From an uncultured Lentisphaerota bacterium (GTDB taxonomy: Bacteria; Verrucomicrobiota; Lentisphaeria; Victivallales; UBA1829), in NCBI GenBank assembly GCA_900320095.1, contig ONQZ01000003.1, positions 1 through 64,000 of the forward strand: a stretch of DNA of 64,000 nt. The letters run 5' to 3'. The notes under the pieces were generated by a model. The model was not told where the DNA came from. It saw nothing but the letters and a program-made list of their open reading frames with translations, and did no database searches. The position numbers and the translations under genes were made by a program. Below are positions 16,335 through 25,444 of this stretch, piece by piece (positions within the stretch are counted from its first letter, which is position 1; each line of letters starts with the position of its first letter).

Positions 16335-17402
16335 TTATTGGAAGAAATCGGGCTGGTCGGGATCGCCTTTTTTCCCGGATGAGCCGCGTCCGGTCAGACG
16401 GTTTTTCGCCGTGAGGCCGAAGAGAGACCAGGATTTGTCGGTGGCGATGCGTCCCTGCGGCGAACGCATGAGGTAGCCCTCCTGGATGAGGTAGGGCTCG
16501 TAGACTTCCTCGATAGTGCCGGGGTCCTCGCCGATGGCGACGGCGAGCGAGTTCAGGCCGACCGGGCCGCCGTTGAAGTTGGCGACGATGGTCTCGAGGA
16601 TGCGCTTGTCCATCTCGTCGAGGCCGTTGCTGTCGATCTCCATCATGGAAAGCGCCTTGCGGGCGGTCTCGTCGTCGATCGTGCCGTTGCCCTTGACTTG
16701 CGCGAAGTCGCGCGCCCAGGAGAGCAGGTTGTTGGCGATGCGCGGGGTGCCGCGGCTTCTGCGCGCGATCTCGAACGCGGCTTCCGGAGTGATCCCGACG
16801 TTCAGGATGCCGGCGGACCGCTGGACGATCTTCTGCAGGTTTTGCGGATCGTAGTAGTCCAGCCTCGGCGCGAGCTTGAATCTGGCACGGAGCGGCGCGG
16901 AGAGCAGGCCCTGCCGCGTGGTCGCGCCGATAAGCGTGAATTTGGCGAGGTTCAGGCGGACGGACCGCGCGCCGGGGCCCTGGTCCAGCATGATGTCGAT
17001 GAAATAGTCCTCCATGGCGCTGTAGAGGTATTCCTCCACGGCGGTGTTCAGGCGGTGGATCTCGTCGATGAAGAGGATGTCTCCGTCCTCCATGGACGTG
17101 AGCAGGCCGGCGAGGTCGCCGGGCTTTTCGATGACCGGGCCGCTGGAGGATTTGATGCTCGCGCCTTTCTCGTTTGCGATGATGTAGGCGAGCGTGGTCT
17201 TGCCGAGTCCGGGCGGACCGTAGAGCAGGAGATGCCCGAGCGGTTCGTTGCGCCGTTTGGCGGCCTCGACGTAGACTTTGAGGCGTTCCTTGACGCTGTC
17301 CTGACCGGGGAAATCTTCGAACTTCTGCGGACGGAGCGTCTTCTCGACGGTCTCGTCGCGGCGGTTCAGCGTCGAGGTGATGTATCGTTCGGTTTCTGCC
17401 AT
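16335..17402 (-). CDS. ruvB: Holliday junction branch-migration helicase RuvB
   Basis: RuvB is the AAA+ motor that works with RuvA to move Holliday junctions. The 355-residue protein has LRPQKFEDFPGQ, Walker A YGPPGLGKTT, Walker B FIDEIHRLN, sensor 1 IGATTRQGLLSAPLRARF, arginine-finger region, and the C-terminal winged helix ending in YLMRSPQGRIAT. The length is normal. It starts 28 bp after mreB, an unusual partner, and ruvA and ruvC are not nearby. Confidence 0.97.
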   Translation of the reverse strand: MAETERYITSTLNRRDETVEKTLRPQKFEDFPGQDSVKERLKVYVEAAKRRNEPLGHLLLYGPPGLGKTTLAYIIANEKGASIKSSSGPVIEKPGDLAGLLTSMEDGDILFIDEIHRLNTAVEEYLYSAMEDYFIDIMLDQGPGARSVRLNLAKFTLIGATTRQGLLSAPLRARFKLAPRLDYYDPQNLQKIVQRSAGILNVGITPEAAFEIARRSRGTPRIANNLLSWARDFAQVKGNGTIDDETARKALSMMEIDSNGLDEMDKRILETIVANFNGGPVGLNSLAVAIGEDPGTIEEVYEPYLIQEGYLMRSPQGRIATDKSWSLFGLTAKNRLTGRGSSGKKGDPDQPDFFQ

Positions 17403-17430
17403 TTCAGATCGGGAACCGGATGCCGCCGTT

Positions 17431-18438
17431 TCAGTTCATTTCCTGCAGAACTACGCCGGTGCCCTTGACGACGGCGTTCAGCGGGTCGTCGGACACGAAG
17501 ACGGGGAGGTTGATCTCCTCGGAGATCAGGCGGTCGAGGCCGCGGATCAGCGCGCCGCCGCCCGCGAGCATGATGCCGCGGTCCATGAGGTCGGAGGCGA
17601 GTTCCGGCGGGCAGTGTTCGAGCGTGGAGCGCACGGCGTCGACGATGCTGGCGATGGGCTCCTGGAGGGCGGTGCGTATCTCCTGCGAGGAGACGCGGAT
17701 GCTCTTCGGAAGTCCGGACACGAGGTCGCGCCCCTTCACCTCCATGGACTCGTCGAGGTCGGGCACCTGGTAGGCGCTGCCGATGCGGATCTTGATGTCT
17801 TCCGCCATGCGTTCGCCGATGAGCAGGTTGTACACGCGCTTCATGTGCTGGATGATGGAGGAGTCCATCTCGTCGCCGCCGACGCGGCAGCTGCGCATTT
17901 CCACGATGCCGGAGAGCGAGATCACCGCCACTTCGGTCGTGCCGCCGCCGATGTCGACGATCATGCTGCCGGTCGGTTCCGCCACGGGCAGGCCCACGCC
18001 GATCGCGGAGGCCATCGGTTCCGGGATGGTGATGACCTTCGCCGCGCCCGCGTGCATGGCGCTGTCCTGCACGGCGCGGCTTTCGACTTCCGTGATGCCG
18101 GAGGGAACGGCGACGACAACCGTGGGATGGAAGATGCGCTGGTACGGCGCCATGAAGCCTTTCGCCTTCGTGATGAAATAGCGCAGCATGTCCTCGGTCA
18201 CGGCGAAGTCGGCGATCACGCCCGCCTTCATCGGACGGACCGCCTTGATGTTCATCGGGCAGCGCCCGAGCATGCGTTTCGCCTCGATTCCGACCGTGAC
18301 CTCCCCGTCGTCGCGGATCGCGACCACGGACGGCTCGTTCAGGACGACGCCGTGGTCCTTGACATAGACCAGGCAGTTCGCGGTCCCGAGGTCGATGCCG
18401 ATATCACTCGAAAAGAATTTTGAAAATCTGAACTTCAT
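17431..18438 (-). CDS. mreB: Rod-shape-determining protein MreB
   Basis: MreB is the bacterial actin homologue that guides lateral wall synthesis. The 335-residue protein carries the actin-fold phosphate loops DIGIDLGTANCLVYV and MIVDIGGGTTEVAVISL, the GIMLAGGGALIRGLD adenosine motif, and the usual length. It is preceded by a GGAGG ribosome-binding site. The genes mreC and mreD do not follow; ruvB does, which is not the common arrangement. lysA upstream shares the same strand. Confidence 0.97.
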   Translation of the reverse strand: MKFRFSKFFSSDIGIDLGTANCLVYVKDHGVVLNEPSVVAIRDDGEVTVGIEAKRMLGRCPMNIKAVRPMKAGVIADFAVTEDMLRYFITKAKGFMAPYQRIFHPTVVVAVPSGITEVESRAVQDSAMHAGAAKVITIPEPMASAIGVGLPVAEPTGSMIVDIGGGTTEVAVISLSGIVEMRSCRVGGDEMDSSIIQHMKRVYNLLIGERMAEDIKIRIGSAYQVPDLDESMEVKGRDLVSGLPKSIRVSSQEIRTALQEPIASIVDAVRSTLEHCPPELASDLMDRGIMLAGGGALIRGLDRLISEEINLPVFVSDDPLNAVVKGTGVVLQEMN

Positions 18439-18542
18439 GTTTATGCCCTCCGGCGGTTCTTGTTCTCAGGCTGCATCATCGCTGCATATCCATAATTTAG
18501 CCTGCATTTTCAGGAAGTAAAGCGTGTTTCCTGTTTTTTCTG

Positions 18543-19811
18543 TTATTTTTTCAGACGCTCCGGCACATGCGTGTGATTGATCATGTCGTCGAACGTCTCG
18601 CGGTCGCGGATCACGGTCGCCTCGGAACCGTTCACCAGCACCTCGGCGGCGCGCAGACGGCCGTTGTACTGGTAGCTCATGCCGAATCCGTACGCGCCGG
18701 CATTCTCCACCACGATGAGGTCGCCGGGCCCCAGGCTCGCCGGCAGGCTGCGTTCCTTGACCCAGTAGTCGGTGTTTTCGCAGAGCTGGCCGCAGAGGCC
18801 CATGGTCTCGCGCGGTTCGCTTTCCTTGCCGTCGACGTAGATGTGGTGGTAGGACCCGTAGAACGCGGGCCGCACAAGCACGTTCATGCCGACGTCAGTG
18901 CCGACGATCTTAGTATAGGAATTCTTCAAGGCGTGGACGCGGCCGATCACATATCCGGCGTTGCCGACGAAATAGCGCGCGGGCTCCATTTCAAGGCGCG
19001 GCGGCTTCATGCCGTATTGTTCCACAAAAGACTTGAAGACTTCGGCGGTCTTCTTCGCGGCGGCTTCCAGGTCCAGGGACGCTTCGCCGGGCTCGTACGG
19101 GATGCCGAGTCCGCCGCCGAGGTCGATGAACTCGAAGTCGATCCCGAGCTCCTTGCCGGTCTTGCACACGATCTCCATCAGCAGTTTCGTGACGAAGGGA
19201 AAATAGTCCGCGTCAGTAATGCAGGAGCCGGTCATCATGTGTACGCCGAAACGCTTCACGCCGGCCTCTTTGGCCATGCGGAACGCGTCGGTGACCTTGT
19301 CCGGATGGATGCCGAATTTCGCCTTCGGCCCGGCGTTCGTCACATATTCGCCGACGTTGCTCTTGCCGTAGCCCGGGTTCACGCGGAACGAAATGACCTC
19401 CGGCACGCCGAATTTCAGGAGGCGCGGGAACAGGCTTTCGTCATCGAGGTTGATGACGGCTCCGGTCTCGATGCCCTGCCGCAGGTCCTCGTCGGAGAGG
19501 AAGTTGCCGCTGAACATGATGTTCTCGCCGGTGAGCCCGACGGATTTCGCCAGCAGGATCTCGTTCACGCTGGCGCAGTCCGCGCCCGCGCCCTCCTGAC
19601 GGAGGATGTTCACGATGGCCGGATTGTTGCAGCACTTCACGGCGTAGAACATGCGGAAATCGGGATAGTATTTCTTGAACGTCGCGACCGCGCGCCGGTA
19701 GTTGTCGCGGATCTTCTGCTCGTCGTAAACATAGAGCGGAGTTCCGTATTTCGCGGCGAGTTCCGCGACGGGGATGTCTCCGATTTTGATCTTGTCCTGT
19801 TCGAACTTCAT
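18543..19811 (-). CDS. lysA: Diaminopimelate decarboxylase
   Basis: The 422-residue PLP enzyme makes lysine from meso-diaminopimelate. It has the fold type III barrel with the PLP lysine in FRMFYAVKCCNN, the HMMTGSCI region, the glycine-rich phosphate site DLGGGLGIPY, and ENAGAYGFGMSYQYN near the end. The substrate-specificity loop is closer to ornithine/arginine-type than some LysA proteins (for example CGQLCENTDYW), so a carboxynorspermidine-type activity is an outside possibility. I chose ATG 19811 because the upstream extension overlaps lptD and does not look like the family. It follows lptD by 29 bp. Confidence 0.88.
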   Translation of the reverse strand: MKFEQDKIKIGDIPVAELAAKYGTPLYVYDEQKIRDNYRRAVATFKKYYPDFRMFYAVKCCNNPAIVNILRQEGAGADCASVNEILLAKSVGLTGENIMFSGNFLSDEDLRQGIETGAVINLDDESLFPRLLKFGVPEVISFRVNPGYGKSNVGEYVTNAGPKAKFGIHPDKVTDAFRMAKEAGVKRFGVHMMTGSCITDADYFPFVTKLLMEIVCKTGKELGIDFEFIDLGGGLGIPYEPGEASLDLEAAAKKTAEVFKSFVEQYGMKPPRLEMEPARYFVGNAGYVIGRVHALKNSYTKIVGTDVGMNVLVRPAFYGSYHHIYVDGKESEPRETMGLCGQLCENTDYWVKERSLPASLGPGDLIVVENAGAYGFGMSYQYNGRLRAAEVLVNGSEATVIRDRETFDDMINHTHVPERLKK

Positions 19812-19840
19812 AGTTTTGATGCCTTTCGATATGTCTTTGC

Positions 19841-22525
19841 TTAATTGCCGATGCCGACCTTCGGGCCGAACGAGAAGCCGGGCATGGCCGTGAGTCCGAC
19901 GGAAATGGCAAGGTAGTTTTTCAGGCGCTGCGAGTATTCGCCGTTTCTGTGGCGGTCCCATTTCTGCCCCGTGCCGCATTCGGCAGAGACATACCAGCAG
20001 TGGAACCGTTTCGTAAGGCCGATACAGGCGTTCCTGACCAGATTCTGATCAATGTCGTAGGAACACCGTGTGTAGCCGTGCAGGTCCTTATCGAAGATTA
20101 ACGGGAATTCAAGCCCGCCGCTGACCACCTGGGAACGCGTCGTCGGCGAGACCATCATGGATGCGGCCGTGATCGTGGAGAACTGGGTTCCCATGGAGTA
20201 AATGGACCGCTGCAGGAACGCATCCGAATAGGTGTAGCTGGCGTAGATGCGCCATTCCGGGGCGAACCGGTAGTCGATTGAGGTCGTCAGGCGGTTGATG
20301 GCCGTTCCGCTGATGCCGGGCCGTCCGACGTAACTGTTGCCGCGCCGCACCTCGTAATCGTGGTCTCCGTTGTTGCCGATGTCCAGCAAAAGCTCGGCGG
20401 AAATCGTGAGTTTGTCTGTCGGCCGGAATTTGAAGATCGTGCCGAAGTCGCCGATGTGGTTGAATCCGTCCGTGGTGTGGATGAAGAGGTCCCAGTAGTT
20501 TTCCAGCGACATCCACTCGTAGATTTGCCCGTTCCTGCGTGTCTGCAACCGGTTCGTGATGCCGAACCGGACGAAATGCTGTTCGGTGATGCGGTCGATC
20601 TCGTCGAAATAATACAGGTTGTCGGCGTTCACGGTCGGCCGCGGGATGTACGTGTAGTTCACGTACGGCGTGACCACGTGGCGCAGGCCGTCGAGTCCCC
20701 AGTAGGCGTTCTTCACATCCTGCCAGGCGTGGTAGAACTTCGTGTTGACCTCGACGCCGAGTTCGCCGATCACGCGGAATTTCGATCCGCCCTTTGAATC
20801 GTAGTTCGTGACCTTGTAGCCCCACGGGATTCCCTCGGCCTCGTCCGCGACGGACATGATGCCGAGCTCCCGGACGCCGACTTCCCGTTCGGAAGAGGCG
20901 GAATACGCGGTCAGCCGGATGCCGGTCCTCGGGATGATGTTGATGCCCCAGAGGTTGATCGGATAGTAGATCATGTGGAGCGAGTCGAACCGGAGCGTGC
21001 CGTAGTTCCGGATGTGCCAGTATTCGTCGCCCGGTATGTCGCGGTCGAACCTGCGCCAGCGCATGAAGAGCGGCGTGAGGGACATTTCACCCTGATAGTA
21101 CAGGTTTGCGAAGAGTTCCTGCCGCTGGAAGTCCAGCCTCAGTTCCGGCAGACGGTCGACCGTGGAATAGAAATCGTTGATGCGGAGCGTCATGTACGCG
21201 CTGGCCGTGAACCGGTCGCCCTGGTATTCCAGCGAAGCGTAGGTCGGCGGCTCATACTCGGTGTTGAACCGGTCGACGTAATAATCTCTCAGATACTCGT
21301 AGTCGCTGATGAGGTCGATCTGCATCCGGAAATCCAGCCGGTTCGTGAGGTGCGTCGTGTTGTTCGTGCGGACCTCATAGCGGTAATACGGGATCTTGAG
21401 GCGGGAATTGTTCAGCATATAGTGCGGATCGCCGTCGTTCAGGTCGCGGTCCCAGTATGCGTACCGGTTCCGGTCGTAAATGCCGTAGAAGGAGAATTCC
21501 GTGGCGGATTCCGGCGTCAGCAGGTCGGAGGTCAGCCCGTATCCGATGCCGCGCTCCTCGTACCAGTCCAGCATCAGGTTCATGTTCCAGTACGGCTCGT
21601 CCGTGAGCTTGAAGTGCTTCGCGCTGCGGATGTACCAGCCCCAGTCGCCGTTGCTGCCGAATTCGATCTTGCCGCCGAAGCTCGAGAGGTCGGACGGCTT
21701 GTACAGGATCGGCAGCCAGAACACAGGCACGCCGTAGATCTGGAGGAAGTTGTTCTTCATCAGGATGCTGTGGTCGCCAAGCTGGTTGTCGTAGTGGAAC
21801 AGGCTGCTGTTGCTTTCCCTCGGTTCGATCGTGGCGTCGTAGGCCGCGATCGCGAAGTGGTCGTGGTCGTCCTGAATGTATTCGCAGGTCGTGAATCTCG
21901 CCTTGTGGACCTTCAGCGTCCCGTCGAAGAACCGGTCCGCGCGTTCGCCGACGCAATAGAACAGGCCGGACTTCAGCGCGAAGTTCGAGAACTGGATCAC
22001 GCCGGTCAGCAGGTTGCCCGCCACGCGTTCGGCGCGGATCACCGAGGATTCCGTCACGATTTCCACTTCGGCAAACTGTTCGCCGAGGTCGTTCATCACA
22101 TAGCGGAGCAACGTCACGCGGGCTCTCGGGTCTTCCAGCATGGCCTGGTAGTTTTCCAAGGTCATGGTCTGCACGACGCTCGACAGAACGCAGAATTTGA
22201 CGTTCCCCGCGGCTTCGAAGTCGTAAAGCTCGGAGTCGAGGTTGATCACGATCTTGTCGGCGGACACCTCGGTCCCCGGCGACTGGATCACGGCGTTTCC
22301 GCGCGCCACCAGGTTGTCTCCCACGAACTCATACGAGTCCGCGGCCGCGTCGAATCCCTCCGGCAGTTTCGCCAGCTTTTCGATGTCCGAGACATTGATC
22401 AGGCTGTCGGCATTGAACTTCCGGACCGAGGGAATGCCGTTGCTCTGGCCGAATGCTTCCGCCGCATTCAGCAGCAGAAACACGGCCGTCATGGCGCAAA
22501 GAATGTATGTCCGGATGGTTTTCAA
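19841..22525 (-). CDS. lptD: LPS-assembly outer-membrane protein LptD
   Basis: LptD is the beta-barrel that inserts lipopolysaccharide into the outer leaflet. The 894-residue protein has a signal peptide (about residues 1-26), an N-terminal OstA/LptA-like beta-jellyroll (SADKIVINLDSELYDFEAAG region), and then a long barrel rich in alternating aromatic and polar strands, including the conserved VPVFWLPILYKPSD plug/barrel junction. No cysteine pairs typical of E. coli LptD are evident. The gene marks the organism as LPS-bearing and heads the lptD-lysA-mreB run. Confidence 0.88.
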   Translation of the reverse strand: MKTIRTYILCAMTAVFLLLNAAEAFGQSNGIPSVRKFNADSLINVSDIEKLAKLPEGFDAAADSYEFVGDNLVARGNAVIQSPGTEVSADKIVINLDSELYDFEAAGNVKFCVLSSVVQTMTLENYQAMLEDPRARVTLLRYVMNDLGEQFAEVEIVTESSVIRAERVAGNLLTGVIQFSNFALKSGLFYCVGERADRFFDGTLKVHKARFTTCEYIQDDHDHFAIAAYDATIEPRESNSSLFHYDNQLGDHSILMKNNFLQIYGVPVFWLPILYKPSDLSSFGGKIEFGSNGDWGWYIRSAKHFKLTDEPYWNMNLMLDWYEERGIGYGLTSDLLTPESATEFSFYGIYDRNRYAYWDRDLNDGDPHYMLNNSRLKIPYYRYEVRTNNTTHLTNRLDFRMQIDLISDYEYLRDYYVDRFNTEYEPPTYASLEYQGDRFTASAYMTLRINDFYSTVDRLPELRLDFQRQELFANLYYQGEMSLTPLFMRWRRFDRDIPGDEYWHIRNYGTLRFDSLHMIYYPINLWGINIIPRTGIRLTAYSASSEREVGVRELGIMSVADEAEGIPWGYKVTNYDSKGGSKFRVIGELGVEVNTKFYHAWQDVKNAYWGLDGLRHVVTPYVNYTYIPRPTVNADNLYYFDEIDRITEQHFVRFGITNRLQTRRNGQIYEWMSLENYWDLFIHTTDGFNHIGDFGTIFKFRPTDKLTISAELLLDIGNNGDHDYEVRRGNSYVGRPGISGTAINRLTTSIDYRFAPEWRIYASYTYSDAFLQRSIYSMGTQFSTITAASMMVSPTTRSQVVSGGLEFPLIFDKDLHGYTRCSYDIDQNLVRNACIGLTKRFHCWYVSAECGTGQKWDRHRNGEYSQRLKNYLAISVGLTAMPGFSFGPKVGIGN

Positions 22526-22569
22526 CGGTTTTCTCCGAAAAATGGTCTATGGATACTTTTTCAAAAAGA

Positions 22570-22598
22570 AATATACCACTGAATTCGGGAAAATGCAA
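22570..22598 (-). promoter_or_regulatory. Promoter of lptD
   Basis: On the minus strand TTGCAT (22598-22593) and TATATT (22575-22570) are 17 bp apart, about 45 bp before the lptD start. Confidence 0.6.
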
Positions 22599-22705
22599 TC
22601 AAAAAACGGAAAACTTTTGCTATTTATTTTAAAGCAAGCGGACAAAGCCGTGAAAAAACGGACCTGTTCCCGAAAGAAAACAACGGAAGGACAGCCGGTT
22701 TTGAC

Positions 22706-23623
22706 TCAATCTTCAGCCGGAACGGCGAGGACGGCGGCTTCCCTATGCTGACTGCGGAACCAGGATGCCTGTCTCCGGGCGTACTGGCGCGTCGCGATCA
22801 CGATGGATTCCAGCAGTTCGTCGCGCGTCATCTTCCCGGCGAGATAATCGCCGATCTGCGCGTATCCGATGGCCTGCCACGCGGTGGGCGCCTGAAGCAG
22901 CCCCTTCGCGAGCATCTCTTTTGCCTCCTCGATCCAGCCGGATTCCAGCATCACGGCGGCGCGACGGCGGATCCTGTTCACCAGGTCGGCGCGGTCGCGG
23001 ACCAGCACGAACTGTGCGAACGTCGGATCGGGGGCGAATCCGCCGGACTGAAGCTCGGAGATCTGTTTGCCGGACAGTAAAAAGACTTCTCGGGCCCGGA
23101 TGAGCTTGCGCCGGTGCGGATAAAAACGTTTGAAATCCAGCGGACATTCGCGTTCCATGACGGCCGCGAGTTCCGGGAAATGTTCCTCGTTGTCGTATGC
23201 CGCGTCGAGCTCGTCGCGCAGGCTCTGTTTCGCGGGAAGCGAGTCCAGTCCGTACACGAGCGCATGAAGGTACAGTCCGCTGCCGCCCGCCACGACCGGA
23301 AGATGTCCGCGCGCCCGGATCTCGCCGATGATGCGGAGGGCGTCCGTTCGGAACCGGAACACGTCGGACTTTTCCGAGATGTCCATGGAGTCGATCAGGT
23401 GATGCGGCACGAGGCGGCGTTCCTCCGCGGTCGGCTTGGCCGTGCCGATGTCGAGTCCGCGGTAGAACTGCATGGAGTCGGCGGAAACGATTTCCCCGCC
23501 GCTTTCGCGCGCGAGGGCGAACGCCAGTTCGGATTTCCCGGCGGCGGTCGGTCCCATGATGACGGGGATCCCGGGCGTCCGCCGGACGGCGTCAAGCAGA
23601 TTTCGCAGCGTCGCCAGCGTCAT
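22706..23623 (-). CDS. miaA: tRNA dimethylallyltransferase
   Basis: MiaA adds a dimethylallyl group to A37 of tRNAs that read UNN codons. The 305-residue protein has the P-loop IMGPTAAGKSELA, SADSMQFYRGLDIGTAKP, the VPHHLID motif, the GGSGLY loop and the late A-T-R-Q-Y-A-R-R-Q motif, all in normal order. The start codon overlaps the end of lspA by 32 bp, so the two are co-translated. Confidence 0.95.
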   Translation of the reverse strand: MTLATLRNLLDAVRRTPGIPVIMGPTAAGKSELAFALARESGGEIVSADSMQFYRGLDIGTAKPTAEERRLVPHHLIDSMDISEKSDVFRFRTDALRIIGEIRARGHLPVVAGGSGLYLHALVYGLDSLPAKQSLRDELDAAYDNEEHFPELAAVMERECPLDFKRFYPHRRKLIRAREVFLLSGKQISELQSGGFAPDPTFAQFVLVRDRADLVNRIRRRAAVMLESGWIEEAKEMLAKGLLQAPTAWQAIGYAQIGDYLAGKMTRDELLESIVIATRQYARRQASWFRSQHREAAVLAVPAED

Positions 23624-24152
23624 CCTTCTTCTCCTCGGATTTGTTTTCGGGCCGGAAGAACGAGGAGATCACGTAGAGCGTCACGCCGCAGCAGATCGCC
23701 GAATCCGCCACGTTGAACGACGGCCATTCGAGGTTGCGCCAGTGGAACCGGAGGAAGTCGATGACCGCGCCGTTCCAAATACGGTCCGTGCAGTTTCCGG
23801 TGATGCCGGACAGGACCATCAGCAGCGCGAAACAGCGTTCCGGCCATCCCGCGCTCAGTTTCCGCAGAAACACGATCATGAGGACGAACGCGACGATCGA
23901 AATCCCGAACGGGATCCACGGCAGGTTGTAGAACATGCCCCATGCCGCGCCTTTGTTCGTGACGTGCGTGAGGTCGAAGAATCCGGGGATGACCGTGATG
24001 TTTCCGTGCAGTTCGATGTGCTCCTGGACCAGAAGCTTGGTCGCCTGGTCGAGAACGACCAGGACCAGCGCGAACAGAATGCCCGCGAGGATGACATGAT
24101 TTTCGCGGGCGGAACCCGGCTTCATGTATGCTTCAGGCGTAAATAACTTCAT
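23592..24152 (-). CDS. lspA: Lipoprotein signal peptidase
   Basis: LspA is the membrane aspartyl protease that removes signal peptides from prolipoproteins. Four membrane segments are visible. The catalytic aspartates sit in GNCTDRIWNGAVIDF and in FNVADSAI. The product has 186 residues, with a short polar tail. It lies between the dksA-like gene and miaA; dksA-lspA neighbours are common in PVC-type genomes. Several lipoproteins in this window (27735, 31388) are expected substrates. Confidence 0.95.
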   Translation of the reverse strand: MKLFTPEAYMKPGSARENHVILAGILFALVLVVLDQATKLLVQEHIELHGNITVIPGFFDLTHVTNKGAAWGMFYNLPWIPFGISIVAFVLMIVFLRKLSAGWPERCFALLMVLSGITGNCTDRIWNGAVIDFLRFHWRNLEWPSFNVADSAICCGVTLYVISSFFRPENKSEEKKDDAGDAAKSA

Positions 24153-24250
24153 GGCAGGACGAAAAATGACAAAAAGGGACGGCGATGCGGCGCGGCGGAC
24201 GGTGCGGAGTGATACCCATCCGCCGTGCGGAACTTATGCGGGGACCCGGA

Positions 24251-25168
24251 TCAGCGGCGGCGTCCTTCGTGCGCTTCCTTTCTGGACTTGCATTCCAGGC
24301 AGAAACGCGCATACGGTTTGACCTCAAGACGGGCGGGGCTGATCTCCTGGCCGCATTCGATGCAGATGCCGTATTCGTTCTCGTCGAGACGGGTCAGCGC
24401 TTCGTCGATCATTTCGATCACGGTGCCCTCGTCGGAGAGGAGTCCCAGCTCGAAATCGTGCTGGAAATTGTCGCTGCCGAGATCGGCCATGTGCGTCGCC
24501 ATGCCCGCGCCGGGACCGGACTTTCTGTTGGTCAGGGCGTCGTCGCGATGGATGTTCAGCTGGTCCTGATACGATTCTCTCAGCTTCAGCAGCATCTCTC
24601 TATAATGCTTTTTCATCTTCGTCGAGAGGTAGGACTTTTTGATGACGTGTCCGTTGGCTTCCGCCTGATTCTGGAACGCCTTGAGCTCGGCCTTCGTGAT
24701 GATGCGGCCGTGATGGGACGCCTGAGCATCTTTGTTCTTGTCGATTTTCTTTTTGGCGGAAACCGCCTGAACGGCGGCTTTCTTCGCCGGAGCGGCCTTC
24801 TTCACCGGAGCGGCCTTAGCAACAGTCTTCGCCGGAGCCTTCTTGGCAGGCGCGGCCTTCTTCGCCGGGGCAGTCTTCTTCGCGGCAACCGCCTTGACCG
24901 GAGCTTTCTTCGCCGGTGCGGCCTTCTTCGCGGCAACCGCCTTGACCGGAGCTTTCTTCGCCGGAGCGGCCTTCTTCGCGGCAACCGCCTTAACCGGAGC
25001 CTTCTTCGCCGGGGCGGCTTTCTTCGCGGCAACCGCCTTGACCGGAGCCTTCTTTGCCGGAACAGCCTTCTTGGCGGGCGCGGCCTTGACAGCGGCCTTC
25101 TTCGCAACGGTTTTGACAGCCGGCTTGGAGGCCGGTGATTTGGCCTTCTTTGTTTCGTTCTTTTTCAT
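24251..25168 (-). CDS. DksA/TraR-type zinc-finger protein with histone-like N-terminal repeats
   Basis: The 305-residue protein is a fusion of two parts. Residues 1 to about 130 are almost only K, A, P and V, with several copies of a 15-residue unit built on KKAPVKAVAAKKAAPA, as in histone H1-like proteins. The C-terminal half is a DksA/TraR domain: a coiled-coil with MADLGSDNFQHDFE at the tip, then a C4 zinc finger (CIECGQEI ... FCLECKSRK). DksA binds the RNA polymerase secondary channel and tunes rRNA and stringent-response promoters. The basic tail would add strong, sequence-independent nucleic-acid binding. DNA repeats in the gene make length variation likely. Confidence 0.9.
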   Translation of the reverse strand: MKKNETKKAKSPASKPAVKTVAKKAAVKAAPAKKAVPAKKAPVKAVAAKKAAPAKKAPVKAVAAKKAAPAKKAPVKAVAAKKAAPAKKAPVKAVAAKKTAPAKKAAPAKKAPAKTVAKAAPVKKAAPAKKAAVQAVSAKKKIDKNKDAQASHHGRIITKAELKAFQNQAEANGHVIKKSYLSTKMKKHYREMLLKLRESYQDQLNIHRDDALTNRKSGPGAGMATHMADLGSDNFQHDFELGLLSDEGTVIEMIDEALTRLDENEYGICIECGQEISPARLEVKPYARFCLECKSRKEAHEGRRR

Positions 25169-25342
25169 CTGTTACAACTCCTGGTTTTACGGCTGTCAGC
25201 GGCCGGTTTCATGTGTTTTTGAGGTCGATTTATCCCGGCGGACCGGCTTTCCCGTCATTCATCGGATGAATGTTCGCGTTCGCAAAGATTTCATCGAACT
25301 GTTTAAAATAGCACTAAAAGCATGATAATCAAGCCGGATGAA

Positions 25343-25370
25343 TTGAAAAAAACGTTTTTTGCTGTATATT
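25343..25370 (+). promoter_or_regulatory. Promoter of the PHP phosphoesterase gene
   Basis: TTGAAA at 25343-25348 and TATATT at 25365-25370 are 16 bp apart. Because the promoter lies downstream of the longer in-frame ATG at 25322, it also supports the start at 25445. Confidence 0.6.
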
Positions 25371-25444
25371 TTATGGCCGGGTTTTCCGCCGCGCCTCAAA
25401 TTCCGGAGTTCGTGCGCCGCCGGATCCCGCCTTCTGGAGACCTC

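Noticed and set aside
20975-22582. 535-residue frame opposite lptD
   Set aside because: It is an antisense shadow in GC-rich codons with no start signal or domain.
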